In this document: positions 38,219 to 44,559 of the stretch, one piece after another | Position numbering within the stretch: position 1 is the first letter of the stretch | Layout of the letters: every line of letters starts with the position of its first letter | IMG/VR virus record: IMGVR_UViG_3300031658_000004 | Span: 1-64,000 of that record | Direction: 5' to 3' (one strand) | DNA: 64,000 nt | DNA from: a virus | Notes under the pieces: model-generated | What the model saw: the letters and a program-made list of their open reading frames with translations, nothing else | The model's database searches: none | Told to the model about the DNA's origin: nothing | Position numbers and translations under genes: made by a program

Positions 38219-38259
38219 AAACAAGAGTGAATGAATTAGAGGAAACATCCACCCTTGTT
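38219..38259 (-). terminator. Possible terminator after the 38275 gene
   Basis: The stem AACAAG-x-GTG / CAC-x-CTTGTT has one mismatch and a loop of about 20 bases. The minus-strand flank is AT-rich (TATATTTAAAAA) rather than a clean T-run, so termination would be weak. Confidence 0.35.
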
Positions 38260-38274
38260 TAATTAAATGCTATG

Positions 38275-38862
38275 TTATAGCATCATACTTGTATCGAAAT
38301 CTTCTACAGCTTCCATAGTCTCTGATGCAGCAAGAGTCTTAGAGTCTGGTTGTAAGAATGTATGAAGGTTATCTGTATCTTCATTAGTTTGAATAACATC
38401 AGTATTACTAAAGATGTAATCTCCTTCACTTGTAATGAAATCTCCGTCTTTTCCTTTTCTCTTTGCAGATTGCTCAAGATTATCAGCTTGCCATTCAGAT
38501 GGCTCTGTAGTTTCTTCGATGATTACTCTGAATCTAGTTCCTTGATACTCTGGATTTAAGATATCTAACTCTAAAATTTCTCCTTTAGGAGTCATTTCCC
38601 AGTCAGCATCATTACCAAAGTTTACTCCAAATACATCAGATGCATCAGCAGGCTCAGCAGTTAACCAACATCTTCTAGCACTTGAACTAAATCTTTCGTC
38701 TGATTTGTTAAGTAAGCCTAAAGCACTCATTGGTTTAGTTGTAGCACTAATGATTTCTGCAAATTCTAAATGTATCTTGTTGTTTTTCACTTTTCTAGCA
38801 TTTACTAATAAAGTGTCTCCTTTTTTAAGTGCATCTATTGCACTCTTGTTGTTTTGTCCCAT
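38275..38862 (-). CDS. Conserved hypothetical replication-region protein
   Basis: This is a 195-residue protein. The first 120 residues are beta-rich (KGDTLLVNARKVKNNKIHL, then LELDILNPEYQGTRFRV) and could form an OB-like or nucleic-acid-binding fold. The tail is acidic and ends VEDFDTSMML. It precedes the DNA polymerase in the leftward operon. The leader AACAATTAAACAACATG is the recurrent A-rich type. A polymerase accessory role is possible but unproven. Confidence 0.6.
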   Translation of the reverse strand: MGQNNKSAIDALKKGDTLLVNARKVKNNKIHLEFAEIISATTKPMSALGLLNKSDERFSSSARRCWLTAEPADASDVFGVNFGNDADWEMTPKGEILELDILNPEYQGTRFRVIIEETTEPSEWQADNLEQSAKRKGKDGDFITSEGDYIFSNTDVIQTNEDTDNLHTFLQPDSKTLAASETMEAVEDFDTSMML

Positions 38863-38923
38863 GTTGTTTAATTGTTTTTATGGATTATTTTTGATGATTT
38901 AATAAAGGTATATCATCAACCTT

Positions 38924-39112
38924 TTATATTGTATCTTTGTGTAATACTATACTTATCTTATTATTTAGTATAAGTTTAATAAAGTCTAACATATTCTTTC
39001 GAGAGCCTTTTGCTTTGCTTATCTCCCAGTCTATTAGGTTTGTTAATCTAAATAAGTTCTTTACACTCATATTTGTAGTACATATCTTTTTGTTACGGAT
39101 TTTAATGGTCAT
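38924..39112 (-). CDS. Small basic hypothetical protein
   Basis: This is a 62-residue Lys-rich helical protein (SVKNLFRLTNLIDWEISKAK). It overlaps a possible 23-residue leader frame by 11 bp. It has no recognised family, and its basic composition suits nucleic-acid binding. Confidence 0.5.
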   Translation of the reverse strand: MTIKIRNKKICTTNMSVKNLFRLTNLIDWEISKAKGSRKNMLDFIKLILNNKISIVLHKDTI

Positions 39113-39173
39113 TTATTATGTAAGGTATTAGATAATCCTCCTGAATGCGTCGAGTATTAGTCATCAGGCGCAT
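39102..39173 (-). CDS. Possible 23-residue leader peptide
   Basis: A short frame reading MRLMTNTRRIQEDYLIPYII plus three residues ends 11 bp inside the 38924-39112 gene. The composition looks protein-like and the overlap suggests translational coupling. The length gives little statistical support. Confidence 0.35.
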   Translation of the reverse strand: MRLMTNTRRIQEDYLIPYIINDH

Positions 39174-39208
39174 GCCTTTCCGTCTTATATCGTGGGATTA
39201 TTGTGTTA

Positions 39209-39487
39209 TTAATCGTGAGAGATACTGCTATTTGGGGATAAGTATAATGCTGCCTTACTTAAACCTGATAATAATGTAAGTTTAGTGTCATCATTATCAT
39301 CTAATGTACCATCAATGTATGTTATAGCAGTTTTAAGTGCTTTTATCATATTTTGAGTAGGTCGTTCGTTTAACTTCTCGGTGGCATCTATTAAGTCTGC
39401 TCCTATACTATCTAATTGTGCAGTTAACTTAGTTATTTCCAAGTTCTTTGCTAATATCTTACTGTTTAGTTCCGTAAATTCTGACAT
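39209..39487 (-). CDS. Small coiled-coil protein
   Basis: This is a 92-residue protein. Residues 1-45 (LNSKILAKNLEITKLTAQLD) form a likely coiled coil and the remainder is helical. It is preceded on the minus strand by a 289-bp structured non-coding gap. The function is unknown. Confidence 0.6.
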   Translation of the reverse strand: MSEFTELNSKILAKNLEITKLTAQLDSIGADLIDATEKLNERPTQNMIKALKTAITYIDGTLDDNDDTKLTLLSGLSKAALYLSPNSSISHD

Positions 39488-39776
39488 TTGTCTAATTTTT
39501 AATTAATAAATTGTGTGCTCACTCTGCATTTCTCAACTAGGCTTGTGACCAGTATTGCTGCATTAAGCACGAGCTAGGGAGTTATCAACTCCAGAATTCA
39601 ATCAATGGCCTTACGACCTTTACTCTCGACACATATTATAGAGTTCAACCTCTATTATCACATATTTCTATGCATTTAACACCCCACTACAGGATATAAT
39701 ATATTACCTAAGCTCAATGACGTGAACTATTATGGCAATCTTGTGTCATAAAACAATAGATTTATTCTATTATTGT
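39488..39776 (-). ncRNA. Structured non-coding gap 1 (candidate RNA or long leader)
   Basis: The minus strand has no frame longer than 11 codons here but folds into several neat hairpins. ATAGAG/CTCTAT has a 6-base loop (39638-39655). GGTC/GGCC has a GUAA loop, a GNRA tetraloop (39607-39618). GGAGTT/AACTCC has a 3-base loop (39578-39592). A further AT-rich hairpin lies at 39751-39776 next to the stop at 39777. It precedes the coiled-coil gene, so it may be a leader or a separate RNA. Confidence 0.4.
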
Positions 39777-39962
39777 TTATGAATTCTTATCAGTTTCTAT
39801 TGTTAAATAGATGAAACTACTCACATTTGTAAGTAATCCTACGACTAGATGTCTAACTAATACCGAGATACCATTGTTTCCACTGGTACTATACTCGATT
39901 CTATCTCTAAGAGAGGCTTGCAAACCTCCCCTTGCTATCTTATTTGTAATATCTATCTGCAA
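39777..39962 (-). CDS. Small hypothetical protein
   Basis: This 61-residue frame starts inside the end of the 39940-40137 gene (23-bp overlap), matching the overlapping style of the cluster. It is hydrophobic in the C-terminal half (LVVGLLTNVSSFIYLTI). No family is recognised, and coding is likely but not certain. Confidence 0.45.
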   Translation of the reverse strand: MQIDITNKIARGGLQASLRDRIEYSTSGNNGISVLVRHLVVGLLTNVSSFIYLTIETDKNS

Positions 39963-40137
39963 TATCTTTAGACTCTCCTATCTTTAAGTCTGTTATACAT
40001 TCAATTATCCTAACTGTGCTTGACTTGCTAAATCTTCTACTAAGTTTTTTAGCAATATCATCTAATTGAGTACCACTAGTTTGATTTGCTAATATTTCTA
40101 AGGACTTAGCTATCCTTTTTGCTGTTGGTTCAGTCAT
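39940..40137 (-). CDS. Small hypothetical protein, possible helix-turn-helix
   Basis: This is a 65-residue basic helical protein (TAKRIAKSLEILANQTSGTQ, then DDIAKKLSRRF). The helical pattern is compatible with a small DNA-binding regulator. It is part of the chain of tiny leftward genes. Confidence 0.55.
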   Translation of the reverse strand: MTEPTAKRIAKSLEILANQTSGTQLDDIAKKLSRRFSKSSTVRIIECITDLKIGESKDIADRYYK

Positions 40138-40153
40138 CTCAATTATTTATTAA

Positions 40154-40366
40154 TTACCACCTATGCTGTATTTTAGGCACATCAAATACTAAATGAGCAT
40201 TATCATCCCAAGGTCTATTTGGGCATGATGTACTATCTTGTATTTGTGGTGTATCATATCTAGTTATATGTACATCTAACTCCTCTGATTCTATAACATC
40301 AGAGAAGTTATCTTGTTTAAGATACATATCTGTCGATACTATCTTATCTTCATAATTATATCTCAT
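40154..40366 (-). CDS. Small hypothetical protein
   Basis: This is a 70-residue acidic/aromatic protein with no recognised motif. Its ATG overlaps the stop of the 58-residue gene upstream (ATGA), which supports translation. Confidence 0.55.
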   Translation of the reverse strand: MRYNYEDKIVSTDMYLKQDNFSDVIESEELDVHITRYDTPQIQDSTSCPNRPWDDNAHLVFDVPKIQHRW

Positions 40367-40539
40367 GACTTAATTATATCTTTTAATACATCTACTTGTG
40401 CTTGTAGTTTAGTGTTATTTGTTTCAAGATAGTGAACTAAGGCTTCTATTTTATATAGTAAGTCTTGAGGTACAACATAAAGATGCTCTCTATGTCTTAT
40501 TATTTCTCGTTTTAATTGATTTCTTTCTAGTATATTCAT
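40363..40539 (-). CDS. 58-residue helical protein
   Basis: The protein begins MNILERNQLKREIIRHREHL and is helical throughout (LETNNTKLQAQVDVLKDIIK), probably a short coiled coil. It ends in an ATGA overlap with the 40366 gene. No homologue is recognised. Confidence 0.6.
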   Translation of the reverse strand: MNILERNQLKREIIRHREHLYVVPQDLLYKIEALVHYLETNNTKLQAQVDVLKDIIKS

Positions 40540-40553
40540 CTCTTTATTTATGT

Positions 40554-40859
40554 TTAGGTAATGATTAGTTCTTTGTATAGTTTATTTATTCTTGTTTCTT
40601 CATCATCATTTAAACCCGCTGAATTCTCTTTAGTATGACTATCTTGAAATATACCTAATTGATTCGCATCATGTAAATGTTTGAGTAAACAGATTATTGT
40701 TGTGTAATGATGATGACATATTTCAATTGATTTTGAATCACATCCATCAGCATTAGGAACATCACAACAAATAGCTTTAGCTAGTTTTGTTAATGTTACT
40801 CTAGGGTCATCCCATTTTGCATCAAATCTTGTATTACGGTCTATGCTTTTTTTACTCAT
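40554..40859 (-). CDS. Small Cys/His-containing hypothetical protein
   Basis: This is a 101-residue protein with a central Cys/His cluster (AICCDVPNADGCDSKSIEIC, then HHHYTT) that could hold zinc. Its leader (AAACTAGATAAAGACATG) is almost identical to that of the 41120 gene, so the two share a translation signal. The function is unknown. Confidence 0.6.
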   Translation of the reverse strand: MSKKSIDRNTRFDAKWDDPRVTLTKLAKAICCDVPNADGCDSKSIEICHHHYTTIICLLKHLHDANQLGIFQDSHTKENSAGLNDDEETRINKLYKELIIT

Positions 40860-40883
40860 GTCTTTATCTAGTTTAATTAATGT

Positions 40884-41120
40884 TTATGCACTGTACCAAT
40901 GAGAGCGCATTTCATACTCCAACTCAAGTGTTTCTTGTTTATGTTTGCTAATTCTATTATATTCTTTATCTGTTAAAGTTATTTCTTTATAGTCATCTGG
41001 ATAATCTGTGCAAAGTTTCTTATACTCAGCAATGCATGAAATACCTCTATTTTCTAAAAGAACTATATTATCTAAGAAACTTGTTTCTATATCCTCTATT
41101 AATATTGCTTTTTTTGCCAT
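40884..41120 (-). CDS. Small acidic hypothetical protein
   Basis: This is a 78-residue acidic helical protein with a Tyr-rich middle. It follows the second structured non-coding gap and uses the leader AAACTAAATAAAGATATG, matching the 40859 gene. No family is recognised. Confidence 0.6.
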   Translation of the reverse strand: MAKKAILIEDIETSFLDNIVLLENRGISCIAEYKKLCTDYPDDYKEITLTDKEYNRISKHKQETLELEYEMRSHWYSA

Positions 41121-41418
41121 ATCTTTATTTAGTTTAATTAGGTTGTGTTGTTAATGGTGCTTTCAGATTACTCTTAATCACACCATCATCAACTATTTGT
41201 TTAAAAATAACAGGTCAGCAGCTGTTTTATTGGTGTCACATTCCCATTATTGGGCACCACTACTGTTCGACACCAACTCTAGATGGTTATCACTAACCGT
41301 TGGGCTTATTGTTACACCTGTTATTATGTTATGTGGTTATATAACAACTCTACCGTTACCTTTAGCATAAAGCATAATCAGTAATCATTTATCAATAGAT
41401 GTTGTTATATAAGTGTTA
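41121..41418 (-). ncRNA. Structured non-coding gap 2 (candidate RNA or long leader)
   Basis: No minus-strand frame exceeds 12 codons. The strand has a perfect 12-bp inverted repeat TTATATAACAAC (41337-41348) with 41401-41412 around 52 bases. A GGTTA/TAACC hairpin has a GUGA (GNRA) loop (41285-41298). An 8-bp stem TTGGTGTC/GACACCAA (41230-41237 with 41269-41276) encloses a CCCA/TGGG hairpin. AACAG/CTGTT adds a fourth pairing. The richness of nested stems suggests a folded RNA in the leader of the 41120 gene. Confidence 0.45.
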
Positions 41419-41655
41419 TTAGTATTGAGAGTCCATCTCTTCAATTTGAGCATCACGAAATCTCCCCATAATACCAGTTAATGGTTTCTTAAGAGGTTTG
41501 TTTGGAACTAAAGCTTGTAAGATTGTATTAATAGCTGTTAATTCTTTTATCTTTAGTTCAAGTAAAGCTATCTCATGATCTTTGTTAGCTCTCATTTTAC
41601 CAGTAAACTTAACTTGATCTTTACAAGCTTGTCTAAAGTAGTCTGTTTCAGTCAT
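41419..41655 (-). CDS. Small coiled-coil hypothetical protein
   Basis: This is a 78-residue protein with a helical middle (HEIALLELKIKELTAINTIL) resembling a short coiled coil and a Lys/Pro segment after it. It ends at the border of the second structured gap. The function is unknown. Confidence 0.6.
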   Translation of the reverse strand: MTETDYFRQACKDQVKFTGKMRANKDHEIALLELKIKELTAINTILQALVPNKPLKKPLTGIMGRFRDAQIEEMDSQY

Positions 41656-41682
41656 AGTTTTATATTAAAGGGGTTAAAAAGA

Positions 41683-41835
41683 CTACCCATATATACTATG
41701 GATAGTCTTAAAGTTATTGTTATTATCATCTTGCCAATACATAGTATAGATACCATCAGCATCTGTTGATGATTGGGATATGAAGGTTAGTTCTTGATTG
41801 TTAAATCGTGTATCCGAAAGGAGTAATCTTTCCAT
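41683..41835 (-). CDS. 50-residue hypothetical protein
   Basis: The short frame begins MERLLLSDTRFNNQELTFIS and continues with an Asp/Asn-rich segment. It fills the gap between two small leftward genes, starts with ATG after a TATAGCACT leader, and ends with TAG. No family is recognised. Confidence 0.5.
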   Translation of the reverse strand: MERLLLSDTRFNNQELTFISQSSTDADGIYTMYWQDDNNNNFKTIHSIYG

Positions 41836-41941
41836 AGTGCTATAGTATTATAATGAGATTAAATTGATGAAGAGTTAAATGGTGTGTTAAACGACCGTAT
41901 AACCTCTCGCTTATGCATTCGAACACAAGCAAGAGGAAAAC

Positions 41942-41966
41942 AAAAAGGGGTTATTTATCCCCTTTT
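41942..41966 (-). terminator. Terminator overlapping the stop of the first leftward gene
   Basis: AAAAGGGG and CCCCTTTT form an 8-bp stem with an 8-base loop, and the minus-strand arm runs into TTTTTG. The stop codon of the 41951-42100 gene lies inside the loop. A longer imperfect hairpin (CCTCTxGCTT / AAGCxAGAGG, 41899-41936) follows at once. Together they could limit how much leftward transcription passes this gene. Confidence 0.65.
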
Positions 41967-42100
41967 CTTAAAAGGACTAGTCCTTTACTGTCGTTCTTAT
42001 ACCAATACTCTTCGATAGTTGGTATACCATCTTTACTCTTCATAGTGATGATAACTTTAGTGTTGTTATCATACTCTATAATGTCCATTGCTGTTTCCAT
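41951..42100 (-). CDS. 49-residue hypothetical protein, first leftward gene
   Basis: The protein begins METAMDIIEYDNNTKVIITM and ends LVLLRKGDK, a compact beta-rich small protein. It is the first gene on the left side of the divergent region, and its stop lies in the loop of a terminator hairpin. Early high-level expression as a tiny regulator or host-takeover protein is possible but unproven. Confidence 0.6.
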   Translation of the reverse strand: METAMDIIEYDNNTKVIITMKSKDGIPTIEEYWYKNDSKGLVLLRKGDK

Positions 42101-42244
42101 AATTCTCTAATTTTTATAATTAAAACTGGTTGGGGACATCCCAACTCTAAAGAACAATGGGGGTTTAGTTTTGAGGAGGTTCACACGTTCAGAAACAAAT
42201 CTTAAAATTTTTCCCCCTTTTATTTTTTTATTGGTTATTTTTTA
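42101..42244. promoter_or_regulatory. Divergent intergenic control region, leftward side
   Basis: There is no coding sequence here. It contains a 6-bp hairpin GTTGGG/CCCAAC (42129-42145), a CTAAA/TTTAG pair around it, and AT-rich DNA. On the minus strand a TAAGATTTG near 42198-42206 resembles the TAnnTTTG box with one extra spacer base and may drive the leftward genes. The evidence for that box is weak. Confidence 0.4.
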
Positions 42245-42252
42245 TATCTTTG
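42245..42252 (+). promoter_or_regulatory. TAnnTTTG promoter box for the rightward late operon
   Basis: TATCTTTG is an exact -7 match for the Bacteroidota sigma consensus and is preceded by a long T-rich tract. A clear TTTG at -33 is missing. Transcription would begin near 42258, at the start of the folded leader described next. Confidence 0.5.
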
Positions 42253-42257
42253 CAGTC

Positions 42258-42515
42258 CAATATTATCGTCCCTTGGTAACCAAAAATGGGACTAGACATC
42301 GGATTTCGAACTCTAAATAAGAGGGAAATTTTCTCCGGTAATTGGAAAAAGAGTAAGATATAAACTCTGATTTGGATAGAATGCACACAGGTACGTGCGG
42401 TGAATTAACATCAAGATCACTATCCATGGGTCCCCCCTGAAAAGAGGAGCACTGTCAGAAGGAAATTCACACTTGAAACTAAAGCCACAAGGGGGTGAAC
42501 TATATCCAATTTAGA
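42258..42515 (+). ncRNA. Structured leader RNA with interleaved pseudoknot pairings
   Basis: About 250 nt of non-coding sequence lie between a promoter box and the first rightward ATG (42519). Pairings found by hand: GTCCC+TTGG / CCAA+GGGAC (42268-42292); CTCT/AGAG (42311-42323); TTTTCTCC / GGAAAAAG (42329-42351, one mismatch); AGAGT/ACTCT (42350-42368); TGGATAG (42373-42379) with CTATCCA (42420-42426), enclosing GCAC/GTGC; GTGAATT (42400-42406) with AATTCAC (42464-42470); CCCCC (42432-42436) with GGGGG (42491-42495). The last three sets cross each other in order, a chain of pseudoknots. I recognise no known riboswitch, intron or tmRNA. Confidence 0.5.
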
Positions 42516-42518
42516 AAT

Positions 42519-42707
42519 ATGACAAAGTATAGATGTACTTGTAAAGAAACAAGAGAACTTAATAAGATGACGATGGTAGTTATTGATGATAAGGTAAGGA
42601 TTAAAGAAGCCTTATGTAAGTGTGGAGAATATATGGAGGAAGTTAACCAGGAGTTTGGAGGTTTCCCATCACTAATTCGAACCGAACCTACATTAAGTAA
42701 AAAATAA
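42519..42707 (+). CDS. Small zinc-binding protein, first gene of the rightward operon
   Basis: I place the start at ATG 42519 (MTKYRCTCKETRELNKM). An upstream GTG at 42495 would begin inside the folded leader. The 62-residue protein has CTCK and CKCGEYM cysteine pairs spaced to bind one zinc. As first gene after the pseudoknotted leader it is the natural target of any leader control. The function is unknown; a small regulator is likely. Confidence 0.65.
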   Translation: MTKYRCTCKETRELNKMTMVVIDDKVRIKEALCKCGEYMEEVNQEFGGFPSLIRTEPTLSKK

Positions 42708-42718
42708 ATCTAAAAAGA

Positions 42719-42751
42719 TTTGGTATTATAAAGGAATTATTTATATATTTG
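42719..42751 (+). promoter_or_regulatory. Full Bacteroidota-type promoter (TTTG-N21-TAnnTTTG)
   Basis: TTTG at 42719-42722 and TATATTTG at 42744-42751 are separated by 21 bp, the best match in the window to the -33/-7 consensus of Bacteroidota primary sigma factor. It lies 22 bp upstream of the GroES-like ATG at 42774, giving that gene its own start site. Confidence 0.65.
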
Positions 42752-42773
42752 CACCAACTAAAATATATATATA

Positions 42774-43043
42774 ATGAAATTTACACCAAACAATCATTGG
42801 GTAGTCCTTCCAGACCCAACAATCACAGAAACAGAGTCAGGAATCATCTTAGATGAAGCTACTTCTATTCAGAACGCTAAACGTTCGAATATATTAGAGG
42901 TTTTAGCAGTAGGTCCAGCATGCACATTCTGCAAAGTTGGGGATACGGTTATGATAGACCCTAGAACAGAAGCTGTAAAATGTAGGATAGATGATACAGA
43001 TATGCTATTAGTTGGGGAACACCAATTATTAGGTAAGTGGTAA
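42774..43043 (+). CDS. GroES-like co-chaperonin
   Basis: This is an 89-residue protein following the Cpn10 pattern: an N-terminal HWVVLPDPTITE strand, the SGIILDE step, then ILEVLAVGP, VKVGDTVMID-like (CKVGDTVMIDPRTE) and a final LLVGEHQLLGKW. Like T4 gp31, phage versions can replace or adapt host GroES so that GroEL folds the phage capsid protein. It is controlled by its own consensus promoter at 42719 and precedes the structural genes. The mobile-loop region (LDEATSIQNAKRS) differs from bacterial GroES. Confidence 0.75.
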   Translation: MKFTPNNHWVVLPDPTITETESGIILDEATSIQNAKRSNILEVLAVGPACTFCKVGDTVMIDPRTEAVKCRIDDTDMLLVGEHQLLGKW

Positions 43044-43291
43044 GTGGTACTGTCACTATAACTATAGAAGATTATCATGCTTTTATAGATCAAGCTATAG
43101 ACGTTAAAGAGAAAGAGGGTAAGTTAACCTTAGCCGCTAAAGAACTGCAAGTATTCTTATCATTTATCTGTGATCAGGTAGATATGACTAAGCATATAGA
43201 GTCTTTTAACAAACAATCTACAAGATCATCTATAGAATTTATTAATGGGAGGGCTCAAATCAAATTCAAAGGTGATAAGACTACTAAATAA
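43037..43291 (+). CDS. Small hypothetical protein (GTG start)
   Basis: This is an 84-residue helical protein. The start is GTG at 43037, overlapping the GroES-like stop by 7 bp; no ATG lies near. It contains KEKEGKLTLAAKELQVFLSF and a basic C-terminus (FKGDKTTK). No family is recognised; coupled expression with the co-chaperonin is the main clue. Confidence 0.5.
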   Translation: MVSGTVTITIEDYHAFIDQAIDVKEKEGKLTLAAKELQVFLSFICDQVDMTKHIESFNKQSTRSSIEFINGRAQIKFKGDKTTK

Positions 43292-43415
43292 ATTACTATA
43301 CATAAAACATAGGTTAGGATTCCATAATAAAAAGTGTAGAAGGCGTATATTCACTACGGAACAGGATTATCTATGTTTAAGGACTGGAAATTCACATAAA
43401 AAATTTACATTATGA
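43272..43415 (+). CDS. Small basic hypothetical protein
   Basis: This is a 47-residue frame from GTG 43272 with the segment LGFHNKKCRRRIFTTEQDYL. It overlaps both neighbours: 20 bp with the 43291 gene and an ATGA with the gene at 43412. The chained overlaps make translation plausible. The basic content suits nucleic-acid binding. Confidence 0.45.
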   Translation: MIRLLNKLLYIKHRLGFHNKKCRRRIFTTEQDYLCLRTGNSHKKFTL

Positions 43416-43639
43416 CCTATTTACAACATTTAAAGAAGACAGACAATTGTGTAGACATACGTTGGATTGTTAAATACACTAAGAAAGGTAGAGTAAGAGA
43501 AGTAAAACAAATATATAAACCATCAGAGTATTATGCTATGAACTTACATAGAGGTAAAAATGCAAGACCTTTACATAACAAGAATGCCCTGATTAAAATT
43601 TTAGAAGATGAAAAAGAAAAGAGTAACCATAAAAGCTAA
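43412..43639 (+). CDS. Small basic hypothetical protein
   Basis: This is a 75-residue Lys/Arg-rich protein (IVKYTKKGRVREVKQIYKPS). It starts in an ATGA overlap and overlaps the next gene by 32 bp. No family is recognised; nucleic-acid binding is a guess from charge. Confidence 0.6.
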   Translation: MTYLQHLKKTDNCVDIRWIVKYTKKGRVREVKQIYKPSEYYAMNLHRGKNARPLHNKNALIKILEDEKEKSNHKS

Positions 43640-43937
43640 TACTACTTATAAGTATCTACAGTTATGGAATGGTATATTCAATTTAACTGAAAAGGAGCTA
43701 ACGATCTTATCGTGCTTTATAGATGTTAGGAATACTTTAAACGTGTCTAGCCTCTGTGGTATAGATAATAAGAAAGAAGTAGCTAAGCTATTAAACATTA
43801 AAGACCCTAATACATTGAATAACTATGTAAAGAGGTTTAAAGATAAAGGTGTTATTATAAAATCGGAGAACATATACCTGTTATCACATGTATTAGAACC
43901 TGAAACAGAACAAATAATAATAAACATTAATAAATAA
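43608..43937 (+). CDS. Winged-helix DNA-binding protein
   Basis: This is a 109-residue protein. Residues about 45-85 (KKEVAKLLNIKDPNTLNNYV, then KRFKDKGVI) form a helix-turn-helix followed by a probable wing (IKSENIYLLS), as in RepL- or DnaD-like small winged-helix proteins. It may control late transcription or replication. Its end overlaps the next start by one base. Confidence 0.6.
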   Translation: MKKKRVTIKANTTYKYLQLWNGIFNLTEKELTILSCFIDVRNTLNVSSLCGIDNKKEVAKLLNIKDPNTLNNYVKRFKDKGVIIKSENIYLLSHVLEPETEQIIININK

Positions 43938-44065
43938 TGGAAGATTTAGAAAGTTTCTATGGCCTAGTAGTTTCATACTTTGATTTAGAGGAGTATGAAT
44001 TAATGGTTGTACAAGATGGAGAAGGAGAATTAATAACATTAAAAGTATTATACAATGGAAGATAA
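43937..44065 (+). CDS. 42-residue acidic protein
   Basis: The acidic peptide begins MEDLESFYGLVVSYFDLEEY. It starts on the last base of the winged-helix stop codon and overlaps the next gene by 11 bp. No family is recognised. Confidence 0.55.
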   Translation: MEDLESFYGLVVSYFDLEEYELMVVQDGEGELITLKVLYNGR

Positions 44066-44360
44066 AAAAGAAGATGAGGAAAATAAATATGTAAAACCAC
44101 CTACGACACTACAAATGATAGCTTCATTTATTAAAGACTTTGCAGTATACCTTAAAAACGGAGCTCAGAATGTTTCTATAGGAGATTATAGACAACGTCT
44201 TGGAGCATGTAATGCATGCCCTCATATAAATAAGGAGCATATGAGATGTAATTTATGTGGTTGTATGGTAGAGCATAAGGCTAAGTGGAAAAATACTACA
44301 TGCCCAGACACACCTCAAAGATGGACACCTCAAACACCTAAGTATCCTACTAATGAGTAA
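44055..44360 (+). CDS. Zinc-ribbon hypothetical protein
   Basis: This is a 101-residue protein. The C-terminal half holds CNACPHINKEHMRCNLCGC and a later TTCPDTPQRW, a likely zinc ribbon with two CxxC pairs. The N-terminal half is helical (TLQMIASFIKDFAVYL). It is found in the small-gene run before the terminase. The ribbon suggests DNA or protein contact. Confidence 0.65.
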   Translation: MEDKKEDEENKYVKPPTTLQMIASFIKDFAVYLKNGAQNVSIGDYRQRLGACNACPHINKEHMRCNLCGCMVEHKAKWKNTTCPDTPQRWTPQTPKYPTNE

Positions 44361-44559
44361 AGACTTGATAATCTATAAGATAGCTAATAAATATAACCTC
44401 CCATTAAAAAAAGTAAAGAGTATAGTAGAAGCTCAATTTGATTATGTATCAAAGATTATGAAGAAAGGGGATTTTGAAACAATACGCTTACCTTATTTTG
44501 GTAAATTCTCTGTTAACCCTAAGAGGGTAGAGCATTTAAATAAATTAAAAACAAAATGA
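44353..44559 (+). CDS. HU/IHF-like DNA-binding protein
   Basis: This is a 68-residue protein. The order is an N-terminal helix pair (IANKYNLPLKKVKSIVEAQF) and then IRLPYFGKFSVNPKR, which corresponds to the strand and start of the arm in HU/IHF proteins (LPGFGTF-type). It is shorter than the usual 90 residues and lacks most of the DNA-clasping arm. IHF-like genes lie near the terminase in crAss-like phages. It may help packaging or bend DNA at the leader region. Confidence 0.65.
   Translation: MSKDLIIYKIANKYNLPLKKVKSIVEAQFDYVSKIMKKGDFETIRLPYFGKFSVNPKRVEHLNKLKTK

Noticed and set aside
38932-38939. Plus-strand TATCTTTG promoter box
   Set aside because: It lies between leftward genes with no rightward gene downstream and no TTTG at the right distance.
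39132-39201. tRNA-like element (ATAATCC/GGATTAT 7-bp stem)
   Set aside because: The inner arms do not form D, anticodon or T stems, the T-loop is absent, and part of the region reads as a short leader frame.
41913-42110. Rightward frame of 65 codons
   Set aside because: It is the shadow of the leftward gene 41951-42100 and runs through the terminator hairpin; the composition is unlike real genes here.
42285-42312. Resemblance to the 5' end of tmRNA (GGGACTAGACATCGGATTTC)
   Set aside because: There is no matching acceptor strand, T-arm (GTTCRAnYCC) or tag frame downstream, and the rest folds into different helices.
42258-42515. Group I or group II intron
   Set aside because: The crossing helices recall the P3/P7 topology, but the conserved G-site and core sequences are missing, no exon is interrupted, and no domain V-like hairpin is present.
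42495-42518. GTG start for the zinc-binding protein
   Set aside because: It would place the start inside the GGGGG strand of the leader RNA; the ATG at 42519 gives the natural start of the motif-bearing protein.
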